Of a stretch of 47,762 nt of DNA, positions 7,462 to 18,227 are shown in pieces (position 1 is the stretch's first letter; every line of letters starts with the position of its first letter). The DNA is taken from NCBI GenBank assembly GCA_003022485.1, contig PXTS01000087.1, positions 1 through 47,762 on the forward strand, read 5' to 3'. The DNA comes from Bacteroidetes bacterium QS_8_68_28 (GTDB lineage Bacteria > Bacteroidota > Rhodothermia > Rhodothermales > Salinibacteraceae). The translations under genes were made by a program, and so were the position numbers. The notes under the pieces were generated by a model. The model saw only the letters and a program-made list of their open reading frames with translations. It was not told where the DNA came from and searched no databases.

Positions 7462-8782
7462 GTGCCTTCCTCAAATAATTCGCCGCGCTGCTCCTTCTGC
7501 GAGCGCCCCGCCCGAGACACCGACTCGTTGGTGGCCGGCCCCGACGTGTATATCTGCGACCGCTGCATCAGCGACGCGGCGGGCATCGTGAGCGGGGAGC
7601 GCGAGCAGGAGCACGCGGCCCGCCGGCCTCGACGAGCACGTCGTGGGGCAGGAGCGCGCCAAGAAAATCCTGTCGGTGGCCGTCTACAACCACTACAGGC
7701 GCGTCCGCGCCGCCACAGGAGGAGCGGAGGAAAGCGCCCGCTCGCGCCGCGCGCCGGCCGAACGGGAGCTGCGCGACGTGGAGCTTGAAAAGGCCAACGT
7801 GCTGCTCCTCGGCCCTACGGGTACGGGCAAGACGCTCCTGGCACGCACGCTCGCGCGGCTGTTGGAGGTGCCGTTCTGCATCGCCGACGCCACCACGCTG
7901 ACGGAGGCCGGCTACGTCGGCGAAGACGTCGAGTCGATCCTCTCGCAGCTTCTGCACGCGGCGGACTTCGACACCGACCGCGCCGAGCGCGGTATCGTCT
8001 ACCTCGACGAGGTAGACAAGCTGGCGCGTCGTCGTGCCGGGGCCTCCCTCACGCGCGACGTCTCGGGGCAGGGCGTGCAGCAGGCGCTTTTGAAGCTTCT
8101 GGAAGGCACCGTGGCGGGCGTCCCCCCCGAGGGCGGGCGCAAACACCCCGAGCAGCCGCTCGTGCAGCTCGACACGACGGGCATCCTCTTCATCTGCGGT
8201 GGCGCCTTCGACGGGCTCGAAGGGATCATCGAGCGTCGCCTCTCGCGGCGGCGGGGGGTGGGCTTCCGCGCCGCGCCGGAGACGGACGGAGCCCCCAGCA
8301 GCAACGGGGCTGCCGGTGAAGAGATGGGCCGCGACCTGCTTTTCCAGGCCACCCCCGAGGACCTGCTCGACTACGGCTTCATCCCCGAGCTGGTAGGCCG
8401 CCTGCCGGTGATCGGGCCCCTGGGGACGCTTTCCGACCGGGCGCTGCGGCGCATCCTCACCGAGCCGCGCGACGCGCTGGTCAAGCAGTACCGCAAGCGC
8501 TTCGCCCTCGACGGCTTCGAGCTGATCTTCGACGAGGCGGCGCTGGAAGCCGTCGTGGAACGCGCACAGGCTCTCGACACTGGGGCGCGCGGCCTCAAGG
8601 CGGTCCTCGAAGACGTGATGCTCGAGGTGACCTTCGAGCTGCACCGGCGGTCGTCGGAGCCGGCGCGCTGCCGCATCACTCGCAGCGTGGTCGAAGGCGC
8701 GGGCGCTCCCGTCTACGAGCCGCTCCCCGCCGCAGAGCAGGATGGGGAGACGCCGGCCCCGCCGTGGGCGCGGCGGGCGTAA
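7462..8782 (+). CDS. clpX: ClpX-like AAA+ unfoldase, frameshifted
   Basis: The ATP-dependent unfoldase that feeds ClpP. The N-terminal zinc-binding domain (CSFC near the start, ICDRC later) is read in one frame. The AAA+ domain is read in the +1 frame from about 7592, which opens after a TGA at 7589: [16 protein letters not shown], Walker [12 protein letters not shown], pore loop GYVGED, Walker [10 protein letters not shown], sensor ICGGAFDG, an IGF-like GVGF loop and the EFIGR-like [10 protein letters not shown]. Compared with E. coli ClpX, the linker between the two domains is about 13 residues short and the usual LPTPxEI segment is missing, so a deletion of about 38-40 nt explains both loss and shift. 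No clpP is nearby. Either a broken or second copy, an assembly error, or a zinc-finger-less protein made from an internal GTG at 7643. Confidence 0.8.
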
Positions 8783-8925
8783 GCAGGGCCGTTTGTCCGC
8801 CGGGGGGATCGAACAGGCGGCGCTCGGCGTATGCGAAGACCCCGCATGGGGGGTGTCACCAACGGCTTTCGTGTGCCGCGTGACCGCCCCAGCGCCGCTT
8901 CTTTTCTCTGCTCGGCCTGCCCGTC

Positions 8926-10104
8926 ATGAGCAGCAACTTGGACAAGCCCTACCGGGCGCGCATGCAGCCGATGCCGCGCTACTACGCCGACGGCCTCTGG
9001 CGCGAGTTGAACTCCAAGCGCGTTTTCCTTTTCGCGCAGGCCATCGCCTTCAAGGTTCTCGTTACCATCGTGCCCATCGTCATCCTGCTGACGGGGGTGC
9101 TGGGGAGCGTGTTGCGCTACCGGGAGCCGTTTTCGGCGGTGGCGCGCGTGGTGCGCGGGTTTCTGCCGCCGTACCAGAGCCAGAAGGTGATCGACTTTCT
9201 GGGCGTCTTTCAGGGGTCGAGCGGGGCCTTCATCAGCATCGGGACGGTGGGGCTGGTGCTGGCGGCCATGACGCTGGCGACGACGATGCGCCTGGCCGTG
9301 GCCAGCGCCTTCGAGCAAGACTGGAACGAAGAGCGCTCCATCCTCCGCGGATACGCCTTCGACCTGCGCATGGTGGCGCAAGTGGGCGGGCTTTTTCTGC
9401 TGACGGTGAGCCTCTCCTTTCTGGCGCAGGCCCTCAACGCCGAGGGGCTGGAGCTGATGCGCCAATGGGGCCTGGAGCGTTGGCTGCGCGCCGGCTGGCG
9501 CGGGGCGTTCGACGCGCTCTCGCTGCTGGTGCCGCTGCTGGTGAGCGCGGCGATGTTCTTCCAGTTGTTCTATTTTACCCCGGTGCCGCACCCCCCCCGG
9601 ACCAGCGCGGCCCTCGGGGCCTTCGTCACGGCGGTGCTCTGGGAAGCGGCCAAGTACGGCTTTGCCCTCTACGCCACCTACGTGGGCACCTTTCCCTTCG
9701 AGGGCGACGGCAGCGGGGTGGCGGCCCTCACCAGCAGCTTCGGCCTCTTGATCGCGTTCGTCTTCTGGGTCTACTGGTCTGGCATCGTGCTGATGGTCGG
9801 CGCGGTGACGGCTTCGCTCCACGAACAGCGGCGACGCATCCGCGAAGACAGCGGTTGGACGATGCCCCCCGGGGACAAGCTCGAGGCCGCCGCGCGCCAC
9901 TGGCCGGTGCGGGAGCGGCCCGACGGATTTCCGGCTGAGGGACCAGCCCCTGCAGAGCGCCTGCGCCGCCCCACCGCTCCGCCGCTCGACGTGCAGGACG
10001 CCGAGATCGAAGCCGCCCCGGCTCCCGAAGCGGAAGCCCAGACGGAAGGCGCGGCCCCGGGAACGTTACCCCGCGAATCTTTGCCGGAAGACCGCGCGCC
10101 GTGA
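8926..10104 (+). CDS. YihY/BrkB-family inner-membrane protein
   Basis: A 392-residue integral membrane protein of the YihY/virulence factor BrkB family (once misnamed ribonuclease BN). The family head AQAIAFKVLVTIVPIVILLTG gives the first membrane segment, and about five more follow (around IGTVGLVLAAMTLA, GGLFLLTVSLSFLA, LSLLVPLLVSAAMFFQLF, ALGAFVTAVLWEAAKYGF, FGLLIAFVFWVYWSGIV). The last 90 residues are a soluble tail rich in Ala, Pro and Glu. The function of the family is unsettled; transport or envelope roles have been proposed. It lies between clpX and the TamA-like gene in the same direction. The ATG follows GCCTGCCCGTC, with no Shine-Dalgarno. Confidence 0.9.
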   Translation: MSSNLDKPYRARMQPMPRYYADGLWRELNSKRVFLFAQAIAFKVLVTIVPIVILLTGVLGSVLRYREPFSAVARVVRGFLPPYQSQKVIDFLGVFQGSSGAFISIGTVGLVLAAMTLATTMRLAVASAFEQDWNEERSILRGYAFDLRMVAQVGGLFLLTVSLSFLAQALNAEGLELMRQWGLERWLRAGWRGAFDALSLLVPLLVSAAMFFQLFYFTPVPHPPRTSAALGAFVTAVLWEAAKYGFALYATYVGTFPFEGDGSGVAALTSSFGLLIAFVFWVYWSGIVLMVGAVTASLHEQRRRIREDSGWTMPPGDKLEAAARHWPVRERPDGFPAEGPAPAERLRRPTAPPLDVQDAEIEAAPAPEAEAQTEGAAPGTLPRESLPEDRAP

Positions 10105-10109
10105 CGTCC

Positions 10110-10141
10110 CGGGCGGCTCGATGGCCGGGCGGCTCGATGGC
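10110..10141. repeat. Tandem duplication, period 16
   Basis: CGGGCGGCTCGATGGC is repeated exactly at 10110-10125 and 10126-10141, immediately after the yihY-like stop. The ATG at 10121 that would open the longest tamA frame lies inside this repeat, which makes it an unlikely start. Confidence 0.97.
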
Positions 10142-10288
10142 ACGAGGATTGCAGCAGCCACGAAGGGGCAGGGGGGCTCCCGAAGGCCGGCATTGCCCGC
10201 CGGCAGGCGCGTTCTTTTCTTGAAGAGACCGCCGCCGCTTCCGGGCCTGCTCCTCGTTTGTCGCTGCTTTCGCTTTCTGGTTCGCTTG

Positions 10289-12583
10289 GTGCGTTGCCGT
10301 CGTTTCGCCTTGCCACTGCCCGCCGCCCGTAGCGGGCCTGCTGCTGTGCTCGTGCTGGGGACAGTCGCGCTCGTGGTGGCGGTCGCCGCCCCGGCCGCCG
10401 CGCAGGAGGACGTACCGCTCTTTCGGGTCAACGAAAACACCACCGTCAGCGACGTGGGCTTTCGCTTTAGCTCCACGCAGACCTTCAGTGCCGACGAGCT
10501 CGCCGCGCAGATTGCCACCGAGGGACCCACGTTTCTCGACAAGGTGTACCGCGCGCTCCCGCTTCTGAGCACGGCCCCGCATCCGTTCGCGCCCCTCGAA
10601 TTGCAGCGCGACGTGGTGCGCCTGCGCCAGTTCTACCAGCAAAACGGCTTCCTGCACCCCGAGATCAGCTACGCGGGAACCGTGCTCGATACCTCGGCCA
10701 ACGTGATCGACGTGGTCTTCTCCATCGAGGAGGGACCGCCGCTCATCATCCAGGACGTCACCTTCCTGGGGCCGGATTCCACGAGCTACGCCGGGCGGCA
10801 GTTTACCGGGGAGATCCGCGAAAGCTGGAACGACTTCCGCGACAGCCGGAGCTTTCGCCTCGGGGAGCGCTACACGCAGGTCAACCGCACCCGCATCGAG
10901 AGCGGCGTGCTGGAGGGCCTCAAAAACCGGGGCTTCGCGTTTGCGCGCACCGGCTCGACCGTCGACATCGACTCGGTGGCCAACACGGCGGACTTGCGCT
11001 ACTTCATCGACGCCGGGCCGCGCGCGCGGATCGACTCGATCCAGGTGGTGGGCAACGAGTCGGTGAGCCGGAGCGTGGTGCTGCGCGAACTGCCGTTTCA
11101 GGAGGGCGACTGGTTCAGCGCCGAGGAGCTGGCGGCGGGGCAGCGGGAGCTGTTTGGCCTCCAGCTCTTTCGCGTGGCCCTCGCGCAAGTGCCGGAGGGG
11201 CAGCCGCGCGACTCGACGGTGACGGTGCGCTACCAGGTGCGCGAGGCCCGCCTGCGCTATCTCACTGCCGAGGGCGGCTACTCCCGCGCCCTCGGCCTCA
11301 CGGGGCAGGGCACCTGGACGCACCGCAACTTCCTGGGCGGCGCGCGCGAGCTGAGCCTCAGCTTCGTCGCCAACACCGGTTACGGCGCGCGCGTCGGCAC
11401 CGATCGAGTCGCGCCAGAGCGCCTCTTTCGCGCCACCGCCTCGGTGCGGCAGCCGTACCTGTTTACGACCAAGCTCAGCGCCGTGGCCTCCGTCTTCGCG
11501 GAGATCGAGAGCAACCCGCAGCTCGACCCCTCCGACCGTTTCCTCGACACCAACGCCGGGGAGATCGGCCTGAGCACGACGGCCATCTACGAAATCTTCC
11601 CCTACCGCACCGCCAGCCTGTCCTACGAGCTGGCCCGCTCGCTCCAGTTCCGCCTGAACACGGTGGAGGCGGCGGCCTCCCCGGACTCCACCCCAGCCGC
11701 CCCGGCCAGCGCGTCGGTGCGCGAGCGCGATGCCTTCAACAAAAGCATCCTCACGGCCAGCGCCACGCTGGGGCGCGCCGACGACTACGTGAGCCCGAGC
11801 CGGGGCGTGCTGGTGCGCCCGTTCGTGCAGGCGGGCCTCAACGTGCCGCTCCAGTCCGGCACCGAGTACCTCAAGGCCGGTGGGCGGCTCACCGGCTACC
11901 AGCCGCTGACCGACCGCATCAGCGTGGCGGGGCGCCTGCGGGGAGGGCGCGTGTGGCCCTACGGGCGCAGCAGGCGCGTGCTGGAAGCCCCCCTCGGCGC
12001 GGGCGTTTCGGCGGATGCGTTCTCGCGGTACGAAAACCGTTTCGACCCGGTCTACTACTACGCCGGCGGGGCCAGCGACGTGCGCGGCTGGTCGGAGCGC
12101 CTGGCCGGCCCCAAGACGGCCCGCCGGATCATCTTCGAGCGGGGCACGCCCAGCGCCGATACGTCCTACGTCTACGAGGCCGTCGGGGGGCGCGCGAAGG
12201 TTTCTCTCAGCGCGGAGGCGCGGATGCCTTTTCCCGGCCTGGGGGAAAACTGGGGCACCGCCGCGTTCCTCGACGCCGGGCAGGTGTGGTACGGCGAACG
12301 CCCCCTGACGGCGGAGCAGGCCCGCGCCGCCGCGCCGGATCAGTTCGCCCTCTCGAACTTTCGCTACGGTGCGGGACTGGGCCTGCGCTACCGCACGCCC
12401 GTAGGCTTTCTGCGCCTGGATCTCGCCTACAAGCTCAACCCCGACTTCGAGGACCTGCGCGATCCGAAGGCTGTCTACCAGTACGACCGGTGCCGCGCGG
12501 CGGGGAGCGGGGAGTGCAGCATGCCGGAAGCAAGCTTCTGGCGTCGGTTGCGCCTGCACTTGAGCATCGGGCAGTCGTTTTAG
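10289..12583 (+). CDS. tamA: Omp85-family outer-membrane assembly protein, TamA-like
   Basis: About 764 residues: a signal peptide (hydrophobic AAVLVLGTVALVVAVAAP, cleavage after AAAQ), POTRA-like repeats (for example RIDSIQVVGNESVSRSVVLR), then a 16-strand Omp85 barrel with GGASDVRGWSER and the final strand LRLHLSIGQSF ending in Phe. It inserts or serves outer-membrane proteins from the periplasmic side. TamB follows directly, so a TamA role is more likely than BamA; no cysteine follows the signal, so it is not a TamL lipoprotein. I chose GTG 10289 because it leaves a normal signal peptide. The frame stays open to ATG 10121, but that stretch starts inside a tandem repeat. Confidence 0.88.
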   Translation: MRCRRFALPLPAARSGPAAVLVLGTVALVVAVAAPAAAQEDVPLFRVNENTTVSDVGFRFSSTQTFSADELAAQIATEGPTFLDKVYRALPLLSTAPHPFAPLELQRDVVRLRQFYQQNGFLHPEISYAGTVLDTSANVIDVVFSIEEGPPLIIQDVTFLGPDSTSYAGRQFTGEIRESWNDFRDSRSFRLGERYTQVNRTRIESGVLEGLKNRGFAFARTGSTVDIDSVANTADLRYFIDAGPRARIDSIQVVGNESVSRSVVLRELPFQEGDWFSAEELAAGQRELFGLQLFRVALAQVPEGQPRDSTVTVRYQVREARLRYLTAEGGYSRALGLTGQGTWTHRNFLGGARELSLSFVANTGYGARVGTDRVAPERLFRATASVRQPYLFTTKLSAVASVFAEIESNPQLDPSDRFLDTNAGEIGLSTTAIYEIFPYRTASLSYELARSLQFRLNTVEAAASPDSTPAAPASASVRERDAFNKSILTASATLGRADDYVSPSRGVLVRPFVQAGLNVPLQSGTEYLKAGGRLTGYQPLTDRISVAGRLRGGRVWPYGRSRRVLEAPLGAGVSADAFSRYENRFDPVYYYAGGASDVRGWSERLAGPKTARRIIFERGTPSADTSYVYEAVGGRAKVSLSAEARMPFPGLGENWGTAAFLDAGQVWYGERPLTAEQARAAAPDQFALSNFRYGAGLGLRYRTPVGFLRLDLAYKLNPDFEDLRDPKAVYQYDRCRAAGSGECSMPEASFWRRLRLHLSIGQSF

Positions 12584-12607
12584 GACAAATCCTTTTAGGG
12601 CAAATCC
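12578..12607. repeat. Tandem duplication, period 15, covering the tamA stop
   Basis: TTTTAGGACAAATCC (12578-12592) is repeated with one change at 12593-12607. The first copy contains the TAG stop of the tamA-like gene, so the duplication started inside the coding end. Confidence 0.95.
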
Positions 12608-12700
12608 TTTCGGGTTTGCAGACGACGGACGGCGGTCCTCGAGCACGCTGACGGGTCCTTTGAACATTCCCGCACGCGCCTCAACATCACGCGCCTTCAC

Positions 12701-12740
12701 AGGGACGCGATTGACATAGGGACGCGACGCCATCGCGTCC
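12701..12740 (+). promoter_or_regulatory. Possible switch hairpin in tamB leader
   Basis: AGGGACGCGA occurs at 12701-12710 and 12718-12727 (17 nt apart). The second copy pairs perfectly with TCGCGTCC at 12733-12740 (8 bp, loop CGCCA), and the first copy could pair with the same arm instead. It ends 28 nt before the tamB start. No T run follows, so termination is not shown. The second copy may simply be one more short duplication. Confidence 0.35.
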
Positions 12741-12768
12741 GCCTGCGCTTCGAGTTCCCGCAACGCCT

Positions 12769-15700
12769 GTGCCTTCTGCCGACGACCAATCCCCGCAGTC
12801 CAGCCGGCCTGCCGCCCCCGGCGGCGGCGAGGGGAACGGTGCGGGTGCTTCAGAGGCGAGCCGCGCGCAGCAAGAGCGCGAGGAGCACGCCGGCAGCGCT
12901 GCCCTCGCGTGGCGCGGGGCCAAGCGCTTTGCCTACGGCATCGGCGGGGTGCTCGTGGCGGTGTTGGTGCTGCTGGGCGTAGGGCTTCTGCTGTTGCAGA
13001 CGGAGTGGGGCTCGCGCACGGCCAAAGACCTGATCCTCGCAAAGGTCAACCCGCTCGGGGAGGCGCAGCTCCAGATCGACGACCTCGACGGCAACTGGAT
13101 CACCCACTTGGAGGCGAAGGGCGTGCGTCTCGTGCGCCCGCTTACGCCCTCCGACGAGGTGCCCGCCGCGCCCGCCCCCGCGCCGCGCACTGCGCCCGAC
13201 TCGGTGCGCATGGTGCAGATCGACTCGCTCAAACCACCGCCCAGGACACCACCGAGAGCGCCTGGACGGTCCGCCTCGACAGCGTGCGCCTGCGGGGCGG
13301 ACGGCTCGACGCCCGCTTCTACACCCGCAACGGGACCGACTCGACCCTGCGCGTGCGCGACCTTGAGTTCTTCGCCGCCGACATGGACGTCGGCGGAGGG
13401 CGCGCGCCGCGCATCGACGTGCGCGCCCTCGCGGCGCGCTTCACGCCGCCGGGGCAGACCCTCGAGCGTCGCCTCACCGCCGACGGCCGGCTCAACGAGC
13501 GCACGCTCACGCTGCGCAATCTCGGGCTCGACTCCCCGTACAGCGACGTGAGCGGGCAGGGCACGCTGCTGCTGCCCGACGCGGAGGGCGGGCCGGTGCA
13601 GGACATTGACTTCCGGCTCAATGCCGATCCCTTGAGCTTCCGCGACCTCGCGGGCTTCGTGCCGGGCATCGACCCGAGCCGCAGCGTGCGCTTCCGTCTC
13701 GGGGTGACCGGCACGAGCGAGCGGCTGCGGCCCACGCTCGACGCGACCTTCAGCGATGGGGGAACGGCCCGCCTCAGCGGCACGGTGCAGACCGGCCTGG
13801 GCGACGCGCCGTTGGGGGCGGACCTCGACGGCCAGGTGCGCGGCCTTCACCCCGGCTTCTTTACGCAGGGCCCGCCGGTCGGCGAGGTCAGCGGCGACGT
13901 CTCGGCCGACCTCAGCGGAGCCACGGCCGAGCGCCTCGAAGGTACCGTGCGCGCGGCGCTCTTCGACACGCGCATCGGGGAGTACCTGTTCGGCCGCACG
14001 ACCCTCGACGCGCGCTTCCCCGGCGACGGCACGGTGGTCCTCGACGCGCAAGGCGGCCTGCGCGGGGCTTCCTTCGCCGCCAGCGGCACGGTGCGCCCCT
14101 TCGGCGACCCGCTGGCCTACGACCTGGACGGGCGCTTCCAGAACCTCGACCTCGCGCAGTTTTCCGAAGGCCGGCAGTCGAGCGACCTCGACGGGCAGAT
14201 CAGCATCGAAGGCTACGGCACGTCGCCGGCCGAGGCCAACGTGACCGCGCAGCTCGCGCTGGACGGCTCGCGCATCAACCAGTTCGCAGTCAACGAAGGC
14301 CAGTTTGCCGCGCGCCTCATCGACGGCACCCTGCGTCTGCAGGCGCGCGTGCGCTCCCCCAAAGGCACCGCCGACTTCGACGGGCGCGTCGAGCTATTGG
14401 CCGACCCGTTACGCTACCAGATCCGCGAGGGGCGCGTCGAGAACCTCGACGTAGCCGCGCTGGTGGGCGACACGACGCGAAGCAGCTTCACTGGCACCTT
14501 CCGCCTCGAAGGAAGCGGCACAAATCCACAGGGCGACCTGCGGCTGGATGTGGCCGGCCTCCAGCTCACCGATTCGTACTACGGTCCGTACGTCATCAAC
14601 GCGACCAACCTCGACGCGACGGTCGCTGGCGGACGCGTGGCTCTCGCCGGGCAGGCTGATCTGGAAGGGGGCTCCTTCGACCTGAGTGATGCGGTGATCT
14701 ACCCGTTTCAAGAAGCTCCGTCGTTCAGCGTGGGCAGCGCGTCGTTTGCGAACGTGAATATCGGCCGGCTCGGCCAGTACCCCGGCGGCGACGTCGAGCA
14801 GTCCAGCAACTTGAACGGCAACGTCACGCTCGAAGGGCAGGGCTTCGACCCGCAAACGATGTACCTGACCGGCACGGCGCGGCTGGACTCCTCGCGCCTG
14901 AACCGTCAGACCATTCAGAGCGCGGCCGCCGAGATAACCCTCCAGGATGGCCGCCTTGCCTACGACGGCACCCTCGAGGTGCCGGAGGGGCAGACGCGCA
15001 TCGCCGGCACGGTGCGGCCCTTCGCCGAAGACCCGACCTTCGCGGTTTCGACCGGCACCTTCTCGGGGATCGACGTGGGCGCGCTGGCGGGAATCGAAGG
15101 ACTGGACACGAACCTCCAGGGCGAGATCCTGTCGCTTGAAGGGACCGGCTCTTCACTCGAGGACCTGCGCGGCAACGCGCGCATCGACCTGAGCGGCTCG
15201 CGCATCAACGACGTGACGATCTCCGGCGGCACGCTCGACCTGGATGCCAGCGAGGGGGGGACGGACGTGGTGGCCGACCTCCGGTTCGCGGGCGGCGGGC
15301 GTGTGGACCTCCAGGCGCAGCTCGACCGGGCGGGCGAGGCGCTTTCCTACCGGGCCGAAGGAACCATCGACAGCCTCGACGCGGGGGGCCTCGTGGGCGA
15401 CAGGACGCGCGCCGGGCCGCTCTCGCTGACCCTCGACGTGCGGGGCGAAGGGACCGACCCGCGCACCGCCACTTCGCAGGGCCGCATTCGCCTCACCAGC
15501 GCCCACGTGGTCGGCATCCAGGCGCAACGGCTCCTGCTGGACTACAATCTGAACGAGGGCCTGCTGGTGGTGGACACGCTCGCCCTGCGCTCCAACGTAG
15601 CCGACGCGACCGGCGGCGGCACGCTCGCGCTCTACGACCCCGAGCCGCAGCAGTACGCTTCGCGTTTTCACTTCACCGCCCGTGTGGATACCCTCGCGCC

Positions 15701-18131
15701 GGTGCGCCCGCTCGTCGGCGACAGCTTGGGGGCGCTGGCGGTGGGCGAGAACCACTTTCAGGGGCGCCTCACCAGCCGGCCGGGCGGGCCGTTTCGTTTG
15801 CAGTCGGACGTGAGCGTTACCGAACTCGTCTATGGCGACACGCGCGTGTCGCGCTTCGACGGGGCCGTGCGCGCCACGACGGCACCTCCGCGCGACTCGA
15901 CAGGCGCGGGCGGGCTGCTGGCGGTGGCCCGCGCGCTCTCTGCGCGCGGCGTGGCGGCGCTCCAGAACGCGCAGGTGCGTGGGGAGACCGGCTACCTCGC
16001 CCGCGGCCCGACGTCGGTGCGCGCGGCGGACGGGAGCGCCATCTACGGAGGGGACGAAATCGACCTTCAGCTCCGCGCGAAGGTCGATGAGGAGCGTGAC
16101 ATCGAGCTGGCCGGCGTCCTCGACCCGCGCCCCGAGGCCCGCCGCGTACGCCTCGACACCCTGAACGTACGCTTCGGGGCGGACCGCTGGAAGCTCCTCC
16201 AAGACGCGACGATCACCTACGGCGAAGAGTACCGCGTCTCGGGCCTGCTCCTTTTCACCGAGGACGGTCAGCAGATCGCCGCCGACGGGGTGGTGGACTT
16301 CGACGGGCGCCAGAGTCTCGTCGTCACCATCGAGGCCTTCCGCATCGACGCGGTGGCGGACCTGGTAGGCTACGACGGCCTCGGCGGCACGCTCGGCGGC
16401 ACGCTCACCTTGAGCGGGCCCGCGCAGCGCCCCGAGCTCGAAGGCACCCTCGACGCGGACCTGACCGCGCAGGGGGAGCGCACCGGCGACGCGCGCGTGG
16501 CGCTCGACTACGCCGGCCAGCGCCTCGGCGTGGACGCGACCCTGGAAAACGACGACCGCAGCGCCCTGACTGCCGAGGGCTACCTGCCCCTGGATCTGCG
16601 CCTGGTGACCTCTGAGGACCCCGCCGACGTGTCGATTCCCGATTCGGTCGCCGCGCAGACCGACACCGTCGCCATCGGGGAGGAAGGTTCGCCGGTGGAC
16701 ATCGCCGAGATCGACGCGAGCGCGCTCGGCCTCGAGGAGCTGGCCTTCACCGTCGAGGCGGATTCTTTCGCCGTCGGGTGGGTGCGCCCGTTTCTGGACC
16801 GCGAGCAGGTTGAGGACATCGGCGGGCGCCTGGCGGCGAACATCGACGTCGGCGGCACGCTCGGCGCGCCGGAGCTGCAGGGCACAGCCGCGCTCACCAG
16901 CGGTACCTTCGAGCTTGCCTCCATCGGGACGGCCTACCGGGACATGCGCGCCCAGCTGCGCTTCACTGACGACCAGGTGCAGGTCCAGCGCGCCGTCCTC
17001 GAAAGCGGGGACGGGCGCCTCACCGCCAGCGGCACGATGGCCCTCCAGGAGCTGACCCTCGGGCAGCTCGACCTGGCCGTCGAGGCTGACCAGTTTCGCG
17101 TGGTGGACACCGACGAGTACGGCGCCACCGCCAGCGGCGACATCCAGCTGCAAGGCACCACCGAGGCGCCGGTCCTGCGCGGGAACCTGGCGGTGCGCGA
17201 CGCGGACCTCTACCTCGATGCCCTGCGCGGGGACGGGGGCGACTATGCGCAGGTCAACCTGACCGAGGACGACCTGCGCGCCCTGCGCGAAAACTTCGGC
17301 ATGCGCGTCACCGAGCGCGACACGGCGCAGTCGCAGGTCTACCAGGCGCTGGCGATGAACCTCGACATGGAGATCGAGCGCGACACGTGGCTGCGCTCGA
17401 CGGCCAACCCTGAGCTCGACGTGCAGCTCGAAGGCAACCTCAACCTTGAAAAGCAGGCGCAGCAGGACTTTCAGCTCTTCGGTTCCATCGAGGTGGTGCC
17501 CGAGCGCAGCCGCGTCGTTCAGTTCGGCCGGCGTTTCGAGATCGCCAGCGGGGTCATTACCTTCAGCGGCAACCCGGCCAATCCGTCCATTGATCTGGAG
17601 GCGGAGTACAACGTGGGGGCACGCCAGTCGCGCGGCAACGAGGCGACGATTACCTTGAGCGTGCGCGGGCGTCCCGGCGACCTGACCTTCGATCTCGGTT
17701 CCAGCCCCTCAATGTCCACGACCGACATCATGTCTTACATCGCCACGGGGCGCCCGGCCGGGGTCGGGGGAGGGGCCGGCAGCAGCGATACCGCCGACCA
17801 GCTGGCGACCGACGCGGCGCTCGGCCAGCTGGCCAATTTCTTTGAGGGCCTCGCCAGCGAGCAGGGCATCGGGCTGGACGTGATTGAGGTTCGGGCCGAC
17901 CCGCAACGCGGCACCCTCCTGACGGCCGGGGAGTACCTCTACCCGGGTGCCCTGCCGAACCCGGTCTTCGTGGCCGTCGGCCAGCCGATCAGCAGTGGTA
18001 GCAACGACGTGGGCGACGAGGAAAACGAAACGGAGATCACATTCGAATATGAGGTGACCGAGGGGTTCCTGGTGCGCCTGCTGCGCCGTGAGTCCATCCG
18101 CCTGAACCTGCGCTACGAGTACGCTTATTAG
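12769..18131 (+). CDS. tamB: TamB-like translocation/lipid-transport protein (one apparent frameshift)
   Basis: A very large periplasm-spanning protein (about 1,787 residues when repaired). An N-terminal anchor (GIGGVLVAVLVLLGVGLLLL) is followed by LILAKVNPLGEAQLQIDDLD, long beta-helical AsmA-like repeats, and the C-terminal DUF490 domain (FEIASGVITFSGNPANPSID, SMSTTDIMSYIATGRP) ending in LRYEYAY. TamB-family proteins form a hydrophobic groove that carries phospholipid to the outer membrane and pair with TamA, encoded just upstream. The first 155 codons read from GTG 12769; the rest is one base back from about 13231, where CTC AAA CCACC would be in frame with one more A (DSLK then TTAQDTTESAW). 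This is a sequencing indel or real mutation. mlaE, mlaF and mlaD follow. Confidence 0.88.
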
Positions 18132-18195
18132 TTCCGGGTCTGGCATTTCGAGCTTCGGGTTTTTCTCCAAAGGTCCGTTCCTGCCAACCCTCAAG

Positions 18196-18223
18196 ACCCG
18201 CAACCTCAAACCCGCAACCGCGA
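18196..18223. repeat. Imperfect tandem duplication, period 14, in the mlaE leader
   Basis: ACCCGCAACCTCAA (18196-18209) is followed by ACCCGCAACCGCGA (18210-18223), ending 4 nt before the mlaE ATG. Nearly the same word, AACCCGCAACCGCAACGCT, ends directly at the ftsI start codon (31121-31139). Confidence 0.85.
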
Positions 18224-18227
18224 AGCC

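Noticed and set aside
10121-10288. ATG 10121 as the start of the tamA-like gene
   Set aside because: It lies inside a 16-nt tandem duplication, and it would put about 56 odd residues ahead of a good signal peptide.
10289-12583. BamA rather than TamA
   Set aside because: The gene is directly followed by tamB, and typical bamA neighbours (skp, lpxD, uppS) are absent. The call stays at TamA-like because the fold alone does not decide.
9728-13042. A minus-strand frame of about 1,100 codons across the tamA-like gene
   Set aside because: It is antisense to a convincing Omp85 protein and has no family features.
13225-13240. Programmed -1 frameshift in tamB
   Set aside because: CTCAAACC does not fit the usual X XXY YYZ slippery pattern, and no clear pseudoknot follows. 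A lost base is simpler.
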